Positions 17,480 to 25,512 are shown, numbered from the stretch's first letter. The stretch is 27,502 nt of DNA from Bacillota bacterium (GCA_021837545.1 JAKBFR010000022.1:1-27502); one strand, 5' to 3'. The notes: generated by a model not told the origin, from the letters alone. Numbers and translations: made by a program.

Positions 17480-18634
17480 ATGTGTGAAGTTATTAATAGA
17501 ATACAAAAATTTAAAAATCATGAACAATTATTATTATTATTATCAAGAAAGGTAGTATTAGATGATTATAAAGAATATTGTCAAAATTTAATTGATGATC
17601 CAGCTTTTAATTGGGAAGAATTTTTAGGTCTAGCATATAATAATAGGCTAAATGGAGTTATATATAATAGAATAATTCAATTTAGACATATTCCAAGAGA
17701 AACACTATTGTGCTTACAATTATCATTTCAAGCACAAAAGGAAAGAGAAAAAATTCATCAAAAAGAGATTTACGAAATTTTTAAACAGTTTGAAAATGAG
17801 AATTTATCTTATGCATTTTTAAAAGGAGCTGTAATTAATACTTTATTATATGAGCATGGGGAAAGAATTTCAAATGATACTGACATAATGGTAGATGAAA
17901 AAGATTTGCAAAAATGTTCAGAGATATTAGAGCGAATGGGATATATTCAAGGTAGCTTAGATAAGAAAACTAATAAAATAATACCTGCAACTAATAGAGA
18001 AAAAATATTTGCACGAATTAATACATATGAAGTTAGCCCTTTTATAAAAGAAACAGAAAAGTCTTTTTTAAATTTTCACTCTGTTGATGTTAATTTTAAA
18101 TTATCTAATAATGAAGATTCATCAAATTCAAAAAGGATGCTAGAAAATGCAACTGTAGTAAGTAATAGTAATGGAAGTATTAGAACTTTTGCAAAAGAAC
18201 ATTTCTTCATTTTTATATGTATACATTTATATAGAGAAGCGGTAATGATGAGTCAAATATTAATTGGGAAAGATTTGATGACATACAAATTTTTAGATAT
18301 TCATTTTTGGGTTTTAAGTATAGAGATGGATTGGGATATTATTTATAATAATGCAAAAGAGATAAATAAATTAAAAGAAGTTTATTATACGATGTATTTT
18401 ACTGAAATATTATATCCGAAAACTATAAATGAAGATGTTTTAAAGAAGTTTAAAGTGGATGATTGTTCATATTTGAATGAATATATGGGGAAGGAAAATT
18501 CTGATGAAAGGTATAAATGGAATTTAACTTTTGAAGAAAGAGTTTTTTCAAGATCAAGAATAGTGGAAGCATTTAAAAATCTTAAGGAGGAAGATACTAG
18601 ATACGAGAAAATTAAAACTGCATTAAAAGAATAG
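17480..18634 (+). CDS. PF14907-type nucleotidyltransferase
   Basis: A 384-residue member of the uncharacterised nucleotidyltransferase family often annotated NTP_transf_5. Signature elements are FLKGAVINTLLYEHGERISNDTDIMV (about 113-138): the KG pair, the Arg after the loop, and the metal-binding D133-x-D135 of a polymerase-beta-like fold. After this come a second acidic strand (HSVDVNFKLS) and a helical C-terminal region. Family members occur in lasso-peptide and other peptide loci, sometimes with an HprK-like kinase, where they add groups to a phosphorylated product. That pairing is present here. ATG 17480 has GGAGG upstream. It is the last gene before the inserted IS. Confidence 0.82.
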   Translation: MCEVINRIQKFKNHEQLLLLLSRKVVLDDYKEYCQNLIDDPAFNWEEFLGLAYNNRLNGVIYNRIIQFRHIPRETLLCLQLSFQAQKEREKIHQKEIYEIFKQFENENLSYAFLKGAVINTLLYEHGERISNDTDIMVDEKDLQKCSEILERMGYIQGSLDKKTNKIIPATNREKIFARINTYEVSPFIKETEKSFLNFHSVDVNFKLSNNEDSSNSKRMLENATVVSNSNGSIRTFAKEHFFIFICIHLYREAVMMSQILIGKDLMTYKFLDIHFWVLSIEMDWDIIYNNAKEINKLKEVYYTMYFTEILYPKTINEDVLKKFKVDDCSYLNEYMGKENSDERYKWNLTFEERVFSRSRIVEAFKNLKEEDTRYEKIKTALKE

Positions 18635-18640
18635 ATTTTT

Positions 18641-18650
18641 CACTAAAATA
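18641..18650. repeat. Left copy of the 10-bp target duplication
   Basis: CACTAAAATA directly abuts the left terminal repeat of the IS at 18651 and is repeated exactly at 20150-20159 directly after its right end. Confidence 0.85.
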
Positions 18651-18720
18651 TAGCTGATTGCAAAACTATTGAATAAAAAAAACATGAATTGAACTAATTT
18701 GGAATGTAATTTTCAAAAAA

Positions 18721-20021
18721 TTATGCTATTAAAGATTTTATTGAAAGGATATTATTTTTCTTGCTGATTTTGTAGCTAATTAATAATGATATCAATTGAG
18801 TTATTCCTGCTAAGTATACTTCGGCTTTTATAGAATCGCTCTTGTTTATCTTTAAGGTCGATAGACCTAATGGATTTTTTAGAATATTGTTTGTTCTTTC
18901 AGTAATTGTTCTAATTTTATACAAACTGTTCCATTCTTCGGAATCTCTTAGAACTGGACAATTTAACCTATAATCTTTATTTATTGTTGGATGATATATT
19001 CTTCCGCAAGAAGATGGAGTACACGGATTATCGAATGAGAGTATATATTTAGTTTTACCATTAACATTAACTTTTTTAGATTTAGGACATAACCATTTAA
19101 CTCTCATGGAACGACCATTTTCTCTAGTAATTCCATCAAATTTCATTAGGAGACTAGGATCCTTCGGACATAATGGAATTCCAGTAGAAGTAAAACCGCT
19201 AGGTTGTGGTAAATCAGAAGAATTTCGAGGATTTAGAGCTATTATTGGAATTAAAGTTTTTGAATCGTAATCATCTTTGGCATCTTCAGAAGTAAGATTT
19301 TTCTCAAAATCCATGATTTGAGTATCATTGAAATCAATATTTCTGATGATTTCGAGTCCATTGACAAGAGTAGTAGCTTTAAGAGCATAGCAAAAATGTC
19401 CATTAATATAGGATAGTTTGATTTCAGAGTTTGCATAAGTTTCTTTGGGCATTTTAGCAGTAGCAAATTTGTACGGATTTACATCAGAATTAACTTTCTT
19501 GTAGGATTTACCTACACGTAGTAGAGTTTGAAAAAACTTAGGATTATTTTCTTTAACATAAGCTTCGATACCAGTAGTATCTGCAATAATAATTTTTTAT
19601 AGATAAGAGTTTAACTCTATACAAATAGTTTCAGTTATATCAACTAAAGTATTGAAAAATAGGCAATATGTGCAAGAAAATCAGCTTTAAATCTAGAGAA
19701 TTGAGACTCATGAGGAACTCTAGAGAAGTTACAAAGTTCTCTCAATTCGCTAGAAAGATTTAAAATATTTAAAAATGTTTTGGTTTCAGATAAACCAAGT
19801 ATCTTTTGAATGATCAATGCGGTTAGCATTGAGGCAAGAGAATAATCTCTTGGGTGACCAGTTGAAGAATAGTAAGCACTAAAAAAAGAATTAGGTATTA
19901 GTATTTCTAAATTTATATTTTCTTGAAAAAGCTTAATAAATTTAGGTTTATCTTTTTCAAAACAGTCTTCGACTTCTTCGTAGATGTCACAAAAATGTAT
20001 TTGGTTTTTTAATTTAATCAT
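18721..20021 (-). pseudogene. IS1182-like DDE transposase, frameshifted
   Basis: The minus-strand start ATG 20021 has GGAGGT about 14 bases upstream. The N-terminal part (IPNSFFSAYYSSTGHPRDY, LGLSETKTFLNIL, RVPHESQFSRFK) is DUF772-like and runs to about 19644. Frameshifts near 19650 and 19320 then separate it from the catalytic and C-terminal part (KLSYINGHFCYALKATTLV, the Cys-rich NPCTPSSCGRIYHP, IRTITERTNNILKNPLGL) ending at 18721. Two further partial frames overlap near 19251-19466. The element can no longer make its own intact transposase but might be moved in trans. Confidence 0.8.
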
Positions 20022-20059
20022 AAGGATACCTCCATATATATATTGTTTGGTGATAATAT

Positions 20060-20072
20060 ATATATTCGACAT
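20060..20072 (-). promoter_or_regulatory. Second copy of the 13-bp IS upstream motif
   Basis: ATATATTCGACAT is identical to 4110-4122 and at nearly the same distance upstream of a minus-strand transposase. It is probably part of the transposase promoter or a transposase-binding site. Confidence 0.4.
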
Positions 20073-20099
20073 CGAGTGGGGGAAATCATTTTTGATATA

Positions 20100-20144
20100 G
20101 CTTGCAAAGCTTTGAGCCCTAACGGGCGAAAGAGTTTTGCAAGC
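20100..20144. repeat. Strong hairpin in the right end of the IS
   Basis: GCTTGCAAA (20100-20108) pairs with TTTGCAAGC (20136-20144), and the inner GCCC-TAAC-GGGC forms a tight apex. The outer arm overlaps the right terminal repeat. In RNA read from the upstream half of the operon this structure would lie just before the GHMP-kinase-like gene. Confidence 0.65.
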
Positions 20145-20149
20145 GACTA

Positions 20150-20159
20150 CACTAAAATA
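20150..20159. repeat. Right copy of the 10-bp target duplication
   Basis: CACTAAAATA, identical to 18641-18650, immediately follows the right terminal repeat of the IS. Taking out the IS and one copy leaves about 60 bp between the flanking genes. Confidence 0.85.
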
Positions 20160-20204
20160 TGAAAGGGGATACGGATATCAGTTATGATATTTCGTAAGTA
20201 AGTT

Positions 20205-21332
20205 ATGGATAATAATAATGTAATAAATAAAGTTGAATTAGAGGCATTCAAATATTTTAAGGTAGGTACTGTATTTAATCCAGTTAGTTTAGATTATGAA
20301 CCTAAACTAAGAATTAATGGAATAACAATTCAATATCCAATAAGATTAAATGCAATGGCTATTGATCCAAGTAGAATAGCTGCAGATTTTGGAATGATAT
20401 ATACTCCTGGTGAAGTTGTTTTTTCAACACAAATATCTTTTGGAGTATCTGTAATGTTGCAGGAGAGTAATGACATTTTAATTGTTGGCGAGTGTAGTAA
20501 TAAACAATCTGTAATAAAACATGTTTGTAAAATAATGAGTCAAGCTTTTAAATATAAAGGGGGATTTAAAGTTATAATTGAAAAATATCATAATTATCGA
20601 CATTGTGGTTTAGGATCAACGGGAGGATTACAAGCAGCTATAGCAGCTTGTATTAATGAAATCTTTTCTAATCCATTCAAAAGAGAAAACTTAATTAAAT
20701 ATTTAGCAAGAAATTATGGGGAAGAAATTGATAATAATGATGAATTATTGAATCCTGTACAATGTATTGGAGGATCAGCAGCTTCTGGATTTTATGATGG
20801 AGGAGTACTAGTGCTAGCAGGTAAAAATACAGTTGTTGGAACAGGAATTATTAGTGAAGATTATTCTGTTTTAATTGGAATGCCTAAAGATTATGTACCA
20901 TCTGACTCTGTATCTCAATTTGATGAAGAAAAGAATTGTTTAGATTTATTTGATAAATGTGGTAATACATATGGAGGCAAAATAGCATATAATGTTTTAC
21001 ATTATTTTTTACCTGCTATGGTTAATCAAGATATATCAGTAATGGGGGATGTAATTTTTGATTATAGATATAACATGGGTAGTATATCAAACTGTGCCTA
21101 TACATATTCAGCAATGGTTGAAATGATGAATAGACTTGCATTTTTAAAAGAAAAACAAATAGTAGATGTTTTATCAATTACATCAGTTGGACCTGCTGTT
21201 TTTGTTATAGTTAAAAATGAAAAATTAGATTACTGCAAGGAAGTATTTGAAAAAGAAAAATTAGATACTTTGACAACAAAAATAAATAATAAAAGTTATT
21301 TAATAATTAAGGAATTTAAATATGACAAATAA
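20205..21332 (+). CDS. GHMP-kinase-like protein (beta-RFAP-synthase-like)
   Basis: A 375-residue GHMP-superfamily protein. The glycine-rich phosphate-binding motif is RHCGLGSTGG (132-141). It is followed by CIGGSAASGFYDGGVLVLAG (187-206), which matches the GGTSGIG…HGGFIVDGG pattern of beta-ribofuranosylaminobenzene-phosphate synthases better than that of sugar kinases, and by VLIGMPKDYVPSDS. It may be a small-molecule kinase or a phosphoribosyl-transfer enzyme. Start ATG 20205 has an in-frame TAA directly upstream and no good ribosome site (only GTAAGTAAG); the nearest GGGG is 35 bases away. Its leader may have been altered by the IS 46 bp upstream. The next gene overlaps its end by 11 bases. 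Confidence 0.78.
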   Translation: MDNNNVINKVELEAFKYFKVGTVFNPVSLDYEPKLRINGITIQYPIRLNAMAIDPSRIAADFGMIYTPGEVVFSTQISFGVSVMLQESNDILIVGECSNKQSVIKHVCKIMSQAFKYKGGFKVIIEKYHNYRHCGLGSTGGLQAAIAACINEIFSNPFKRENLIKYLARNYGEEIDNNDELLNPVQCIGGSAASGFYDGGVLVLAGKNTVVGTGIISEDYSVLIGMPKDYVPSDSVSQFDEEKNCLDLFDKCGNTYGGKIAYNVLHYFLPAMVNQDISVMGDVIFDYRYNMGSISNCAYTYSAMVEMMNRLAFLKEKQIVDVLSITSVGPAVFVIVKNEKLDYCKEVFEKEKLDTLTTKINNKSYLIIKEFKYDK

Positions 21333-21912
21333 AATTTTTATTTATGGAGGATTTTGTTGTGGAAAAACATATATAGCTGAAGAATTATCTAAAAAATTAA
21401 ATATTCCTGTATATCATTTAGATGATTATTATTGGCATGGAGATTGGGAACATATTGATGAAAGTGAATTATTGTTACAAGTGAAATCAATTGCAGAAAA
21501 TGAACAGGATTGGATTATTGAAGGAAACTATAGTATAATAAGAAATTTTATCTTTCCATACTGTAATAAGATTTATTTTTGTTATTCTAATCTTTCATTA
21601 ACTATCTGGAGAGCGTTTAAAAGAAGTTTTGACAAAGAAAGATTAGGAGTACCTAAAAAAGTTAGAGAATTAAAGTGCACTAATGAACCAATATTTGAAT
21701 TATTATTACATGTTAGTGAGTATAGAATTTTTAAATTTTCAAAGGATAAAAAATATATAAAAAAGTGGAAGCCTTGCAATGGAACTGAAGTAATAATATT
21801 AAAATCAACTAATTCAAATGTTAATAGAGAGTTATTAAAGTATTATGATAAAAACCAAAGAGAGGAAAATAACAATGAAAAAGAAATCAATATTAATATT
21901 AGGAGGATTTAG
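21322..21912 (+). CDS. Small P-loop kinase (FlaR/adenylate-kinase-like)
   Basis: A 196-residue P-loop NTPase like the small proteins annotated 'topology modulation' or adenylate-kinase-like. Walker A is GGFCCGKT (9-16) with two unusual cysteines inside the loop. The family's YHLDDYYWHGDWEHID and DWIIEGNYS segments follow, then the SFDKERLGVP lid region. Homologues phosphorylate unknown small substrates. The gene overlaps its upstream neighbour by 11 bases and the next gene by 38 bases, showing tight coupling. The C-terminal 30 residues are Asn/Glu/Lys-rich and lie mostly in the overlap, so they are probably dispensable. Confidence 0.82.
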   Translation: MTNKIFIYGGFCCGKTYIAEELSKKLNIPVYHLDDYYWHGDWEHIDESELLLQVKSIAENEQDWIIEGNYSIIRNFIFPYCNKIYFCYSNLSLTIWRAFKRSFDKERLGVPKKVRELKCTNEPIFELLLHVSEYRIFKFSKDKKYIKKWKPCNGTEVIILKSTNSNVNRELLKYYDKNQREENNNEKEININIRRI

Positions 21913-22843
21913 TTTTTTAGGAATAGCTTTAGTATGTACATTTTTGAAGAAACCTGAATGGGATATCTTTATTATTGATAAGGTAAATGAGGGCGAAAAT
22001 TTACCTTTTTTTATTGGTAACAAAAGGATAACCTATTTTGAATCAGCAATTATGGATATAGAAAGCATTCCTAATATTTTAGATAGAGCGTTTGATGTAG
22101 TTGCGAATTGTATAGATATTTTTAAAGAAAGTGATATAAAGAAAATTGAAGGTTATCCTTTCTTTATAAAAGATATAAATGAAGAGGATAAAGTTATTGA
22201 AAAGGAAATAGAAATACTTAATAAAGTTTTATGGATAAACAAAAAAATAAATTTAAATAATAATATATTTTTCATACCATATAGTGGAAGAGTGCGAGAC
22301 GTAATAATTAATAAAATTAACAATACTTTTAAATTAAGTAAAACTACAATTATTATGCTACCAATACTATTTGGTGTATATGATAATATATTGAATTTAT
22401 TGCCATATCTAATGATTAATTTTATAATGAAATCAAATGTAATGATTAATTTATGTATAGATAAGAAATATGAATGGATATACATAGAAGATGCAATTTT
22501 ACAAATTAGAGAGATAATTTCAAAGTCATATTTAGGAGTTTATTCAATAAAAGGAGATTTATATTCTATAAAGGAAATTAATGAGTTGATTATAGGATTG
22601 TTAGATATTAATCTTAAAATAGAATTAGAAGGTAAAATAGATATTCAAGAAAATAAAAGTAATTTTTATCCAAACAAATATGATGTTAAAGTGTTTCAAT
22701 ATCAAAGATTTGAAAGTATAAGAGAACGTTTAGTTCAGACATATGAATTTTTGGAGGATAATAGGATGTTTTATAACCATATTTTAAATCAAATTGAGGA
22801 GGGGAATAATGTTAATAGAGGCGCCGTTAAGAAAATCAACTGA
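21875..22843 (+). CDS. NAD-dependent epimerase/dehydratase-like protein
   Basis: A 322-residue Rossmann protein. The N-terminal nucleotide motif ILILGGFSFLG (6-16) matches the GxxGxxG of extended SDRs, with an acidic strand end in IFIIDK. The middle has a family-like IPYSGRV, but the catalytic Tyr-x-x-x-Lys is not clearly kept. The later part has the EWIYIEDAILQI segment typical of NDP-sugar epimerases and dehydratases, then GVYSIKGDLYSIKEINELI. It may act on a sugar nucleotide or have lost classical catalysis. ATG 21875 follows AGAGAGGA and lies inside the end of the P-loop kinase gene; an upstream ATG at 21845 lacks a ribosome site. It overlaps the next gene by 35 bases. Confidence 0.75.
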   Translation: MKKKSILILGGFSFLGIALVCTFLKKPEWDIFIIDKVNEGENLPFFIGNKRITYFESAIMDIESIPNILDRAFDVVANCIDIFKESDIKKIEGYPFFIKDINEEDKVIEKEIEILNKVLWINKKINLNNNIFFIPYSGRVRDVIINKINNTFKLSKTTIIMLPILFGVYDNILNLLPYLMINFIMKSNVMINLCIDKKYEWIYIEDAILQIREIISKSYLGVYSIKGDLYSIKEINELIIGLLDINLKIELEGKIDIQENKSNFYPNKYDVKVFQYQRFESIRERLVQTYEFLEDNRMFYNHILNQIEEGNNVNRGAVKKIN

Positions 22844-23705
22844 AGTAGAAGCATTAGTGTCTGCTGGTGCGGATTTATTTTACTGTGGAGTTTTAAGTGA
22901 TTCAAAAATTAATAATAGACATAACTCTATTTTACATCAGTTTGAGAATTTTGAGGATTTAAAGATTGCAGTTAAAAAGGCTCATTATTTTGGAAAAAGA
23001 ATTTTTTTAACATTAAATGGAATGAAGGTGGATATGGAAAATTGTAAAAAACAAATTTTTAATGCCACAGAAATTAATGTTGATGGTTTTATAATAACTG
23101 ATGTAGCATTAGCTAATGAAATATTAAAAGTAGATAAAGAGTCAACTATTTACCTATCAGTATTAGTATCAGCATTTAATGCTGAATCAATTAAGTTTTA
23201 TTTACAACCAGGTATAAAAGGATTATGTTTACCAAGAAATATTTCTAAAGAAAATATATCTAAAATTATTTCAAATCTACCCAAATTAGAAATTGCAACA
23301 TTTGTTAGTGGTAATTGCTCAAACACACAGACTATATGCAAAATGCATAATATTTGCAATAGAGTACCTATATATTTACATGAAGGAGGGCAAGGAGAAC
23401 TTGTCTGTGAAGGATGGAATAGTAATACATCTGTAATTGAAACGGAAATTACAAATTTTCTTAATAGAAAAGATTGGTGTCCACTTTGTACCTTAAAAAA
23501 ATTTAAATTAGCAGGAGTCTCGAATTTAAAAATAGAAGGTAGATCACTAGATACATTAGATAAGGTCTTAAAAATAAAATATATTAAAAGTGCATTAGAT
23601 AAATTAGAAAATTTAAGTGATAAAGAGTATGTGAAATTTTGCAAACAATTATATCTTGATAAATATGGAATTAAATGTAATATGCAAAATTGTTATTATG
23701 ACTAA
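22809..23705 (+). CDS. U32-family Fe-S protein, UbiU-like
   Basis: A 298-residue U32 protein. The N-terminus is family-typical: LIEAPLRKSTEVEALVSAGADLFYCG. Cysteines C170, C177, C200 and C224/C227 have spacing close to the 4Fe-4S ligands of E. coli UbiU as I recall them (169, 176, 193, 232). KIEGRS (241-246), the U32 signature, follows. UbiU works with UbiV in oxygen-independent ubiquinone hydroxylation; the next gene is UbiV-like. ATG 22809 follows GAGGAGGGG; the TTG at 22794 is too close to that site. It overlaps the end of the epimerase-like gene. The C-terminal extra cysteines (278, 290, 295) are unexplained. It is not a ubiquinone enzyme here, since clostridia lack ubiquinone. Confidence 0.85.
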   Translation: MLIEAPLRKSTEVEALVSAGADLFYCGVLSDSKINNRHNSILHQFENFEDLKIAVKKAHYFGKRIFLTLNGMKVDMENCKKQIFNATEINVDGFIITDVALANEILKVDKESTIYLSVLVSAFNAESIKFYLQPGIKGLCLPRNISKENISKIISNLPKLEIATFVSGNCSNTQTICKMHNICNRVPIYLHEGGQGELVCEGWNSNTSVIETEITNFLNRKDWCPLCTLKKFKLAGVSNLKIEGRSLDTLDKVLKIKYIKSALDKLENLSDKEYVKFCKQLYLDKYGIKCNMQNCYYD

Positions 23706-23719
23706 TAGAGGTGTACATT

Positions 23720-24400
23720 ATGGAAACATGTTTATATGATTTTAGTTTTAAAAAAAGTGAATTTGAGAATTGTGACAGAATTTATATTGGTGAAGAAGCA
23801 TGTGACACATTTTTTATTAATAAATACTTAATAATTGAGAAGAGTATATCTATCTTAAATGAAATTAATAAACCTACAACATTAGTGTTACCAGTAATTA
23901 ATGAAGTTAATTTTGAAAGAATACTAAATTTTGTATTGTTGTTAAAGAAGAAATTTAACTGTATAGATGAAATTGTATGTAATGATATTGGTACTATGAA
24001 TAAATTAAAAGGTATAGGTTTAAAAATTGGTGCTGGAAGAATATTTTGTCGTTCTAATATATACAATTTAAAAAATTTAAAAGAATTAGAAATATTTGAT
24101 TGGATAGAAGTTGATTTTCTGAATATTAAACATTTAGATGAATTACTAGAATTTGATATTAGTTTATACACAAATAATGTAGTATACGGTTTTTCAAATG
24201 ATCGCTGTCCGTACTATCGAAAATTTGGTGATAAAGTATCAAGAAAAGATTGTAAATGCTTTTGTGAGAAAAGGATATTGAAAATGGATAACAAATATAC
24301 TGATATTAAATTTTATTTTTATCATAATTTTATTCTAAGCAATATTAAAAATACTAAATTTCCAAACACAGTAAAAAGAATAATTAAAGCGAAAGGATGA
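23720..24400 (+). CDS. U32-family Fe-S protein, UbiV-like, short
   Basis: A 226-residue partner-like protein, shorter than UbiV (about 290). The N-terminal DRIYIGEEAC puts a cysteine (C28) where UbiV has its first cluster ligand in a GE..C context. The remaining candidates are C163, C178, C180 and C182 (DRCPYYRKFG…KDCKCFC). Between them the barrel rhythm continues (LKIGAGRIFCRSN, DWIEVDFLN). This pattern of one early and three late cysteines differs from the UbiU pattern and matches UbiV. ATG 23720 is nine bases after AGAGG; a GTG at 23711 is the alternative. It follows the UbiU-like gene by 14 bases, so the two probably form a heterodimer. Confidence 0.72.
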   Translation: METCLYDFSFKKSEFENCDRIYIGEEACDTFFINKYLIIEKSISILNEINKPTTLVLPVINEVNFERILNFVLLLKKKFNCIDEIVCNDIGTMNKLKGIGLKIGAGRIFCRSNIYNLKNLKELEIFDWIEVDFLNIKHLDELLEFDISLYTNNVVYGFSNDRCPYYRKFGDKVSRKDCKCFCEKRILKMDNKYTDIKFYFYHNFILSNIKNTKFPNTVKRIIKAKG

Positions 24401-24407
24401 ATTAATA

Positions 24408-25478
24408 GTGGAGGTTACAAATAATATATTTGAAAAATATATTGACACAGTAATAGATAAAAACAGATATTATGATTTCTGTATAAGCAAGAATAGTGAT
24501 GAAAGAATAAATGAGTTATATAAAACCATATCAAATGAAGTAATGTTAAAAAGTAATTTATATTATCCAAATGAATTATATGAATGCTTTAAAAAACAAC
24601 TGGTTAAATTTTATTATTTGAATAATGTAAATGTATTAGAGTTAGGAAGTGGTACTGAAAGTATTATTTGTACTATTAATAATATAATTTTAAAAGATAA
24701 AACGGTAGGTGTAGTAACACCACATTTTTATAGAATATCAGAAACAATTCAAAAATTGGTATTAATTAATGGAGAATTCTCGGTTAATAGTATGTTTGTT
24801 GATGTTGAATACATAGAAAAATATATTCAAAATTATTCAATTGATGCTATATGGATTTCAAATCCTAATTCCATTGTTGGTTTTGGATATGAAAAAGAGT
24901 CATTAAAATATTTAATTAATAAATATCCAAATGTATTGTTTATCTTTGATGAAACAAACATTGAATTTTATAGTGAATGTGATGAATTAACTATGATAAG
25001 TGAACTTGAGAAAAATTTAAATACAGTAGTTATTAGGTCTTGTTCTAAATTTTTTGGTGTACCTGGTGCAAGAATTGGGGTTATATCAACATATAATGAA
25101 GATATTATGAAATCATATGTTAAAATGAATCCTACATTTCCTGTAAGTGGATCTAGTATCCAATTTGCAGCATTAGCGTTTAAAAATTATTCTTTATTTC
25201 GAAATTTAGCAAAGGACATAAATGATACAAAAAGAATATTAAAGAAAATGTTTCAAAAAGTTAATGATATCAATTTGCATAACTCTTTATCAAATATTAT
25301 TTATTTGACAAGTGATAAGTATAATCTGTGGGATGAATTTAAAGCAAGAGGCATACTTACAATGAAATATAATGATCTCAATTATAAAAGTGCAGTTAGG
25401 GTAACAATTCATAGCGATATGCTTTTAAAAGAAATTTTATTAGAAAAGATAAGTGATATTTTAGAATTAAGATATTAG
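24408..25478 (+). CDS. Fold-type I PLP aminotransferase/decarboxylase (HisC/CobD-like)
   Basis: A 356-residue PLP enzyme of the class I/II aminotransferase group, nearest in style to histidinol-phosphate aminotransferase and threonine-phosphate decarboxylase. Features in order are VLELGSGTES (76-85, phosphate loop), WISNPNS (149-155), the PLP-pyridine aspartate D181 in IFDETNIEF, the Schiff-base lysine K214 in RSCSKFFGVPGARIG and the phosphate-binding R222. The C-terminal VRVTIHSDMLLKEILLEKI holds the substrate-binding Arg region. The start is GTG 24408 with GAAAGGATG upstream, seven bases after the preceding stop. It ends the locus. It would make or consume an amino group, possibly on a phosphorylated substrate, given the kinases nearby. 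Confidence 0.88.
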   Translation: MEVTNNIFEKYIDTVIDKNRYYDFCISKNSDERINELYKTISNEVMLKSNLYYPNELYECFKKQLVKFYYLNNVNVLELGSGTESIICTINNIILKDKTVGVVTPHFYRISETIQKLVLINGEFSVNSMFVDVEYIEKYIQNYSIDAIWISNPNSIVGFGYEKESLKYLINKYPNVLFIFDETNIEFYSECDELTMISELEKNLNTVVIRSCSKFFGVPGARIGVISTYNEDIMKSYVKMNPTFPVSGSSIQFAALAFKNYSLFRNLAKDINDTKRILKKMFQKVNDINLHNSLSNIIYLTSDKYNLWDEFKARGILTMKYNDLNYKSAVRVTIHSDMLLKEILLEKISDILELRY

Positions 25479-25512
25479 GAGTGGTAGGCAATCTAAATAT
25501 CTAGATAATTAT
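25479..25512 (+). other. Orphan ribosome site cut off by an IS
   Basis: AGGAGTGG follows the aminotransferase stop directly, like the sites before other genes of the locus. No open frame follows before the IS at 25513. Joining across the IS (to 27408) does not give a long frame either, so any following gene has been lost or the site is fortuitous. Confidence 0.35.

Larger units (their letters stand above)
18651..20149 (-). mobile_element. 1,499-bp IS1182-like element inserted in the operon
   Basis: The terminal inverted repeats are 17 bp: left TAGCTGATTGCAAAACT (18651-18667) against the reverse complement of 20133-20149, TAGTCGCTTGCAAAACT, with 14 of 17 matching. A 10-bp direct repeat, CACTAAAATA, flanks both ends exactly, which fixes the insertion point. 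The element carries one minus-strand transposase gene, now frameshifted, facing against the operon. It lies between the nucleotidyltransferase and GHMP-kinase-like genes without damaging either coding region. The family is judged from transposase style; a 10-bp duplication is not diagnostic. Confidence 0.88.

Noticed and set aside
23198..23644. Long antisense frame (148 codons) opposite the UbiU-like gene
   Set aside because: It lies wholly within a well-supported gene, is hydrophobic low-complexity sequence and has no ribosome site; the same applies to the antisense frames at 12031-12342, 22153-22485 and 23782-24171.
22809..24400. Collagenase-like U32 peptidases
   Set aside because: The cysteine patterns and pairing match the Fe-S UbiU/UbiV type, and the C-terminal domain of larger U32 peptidases is missing.
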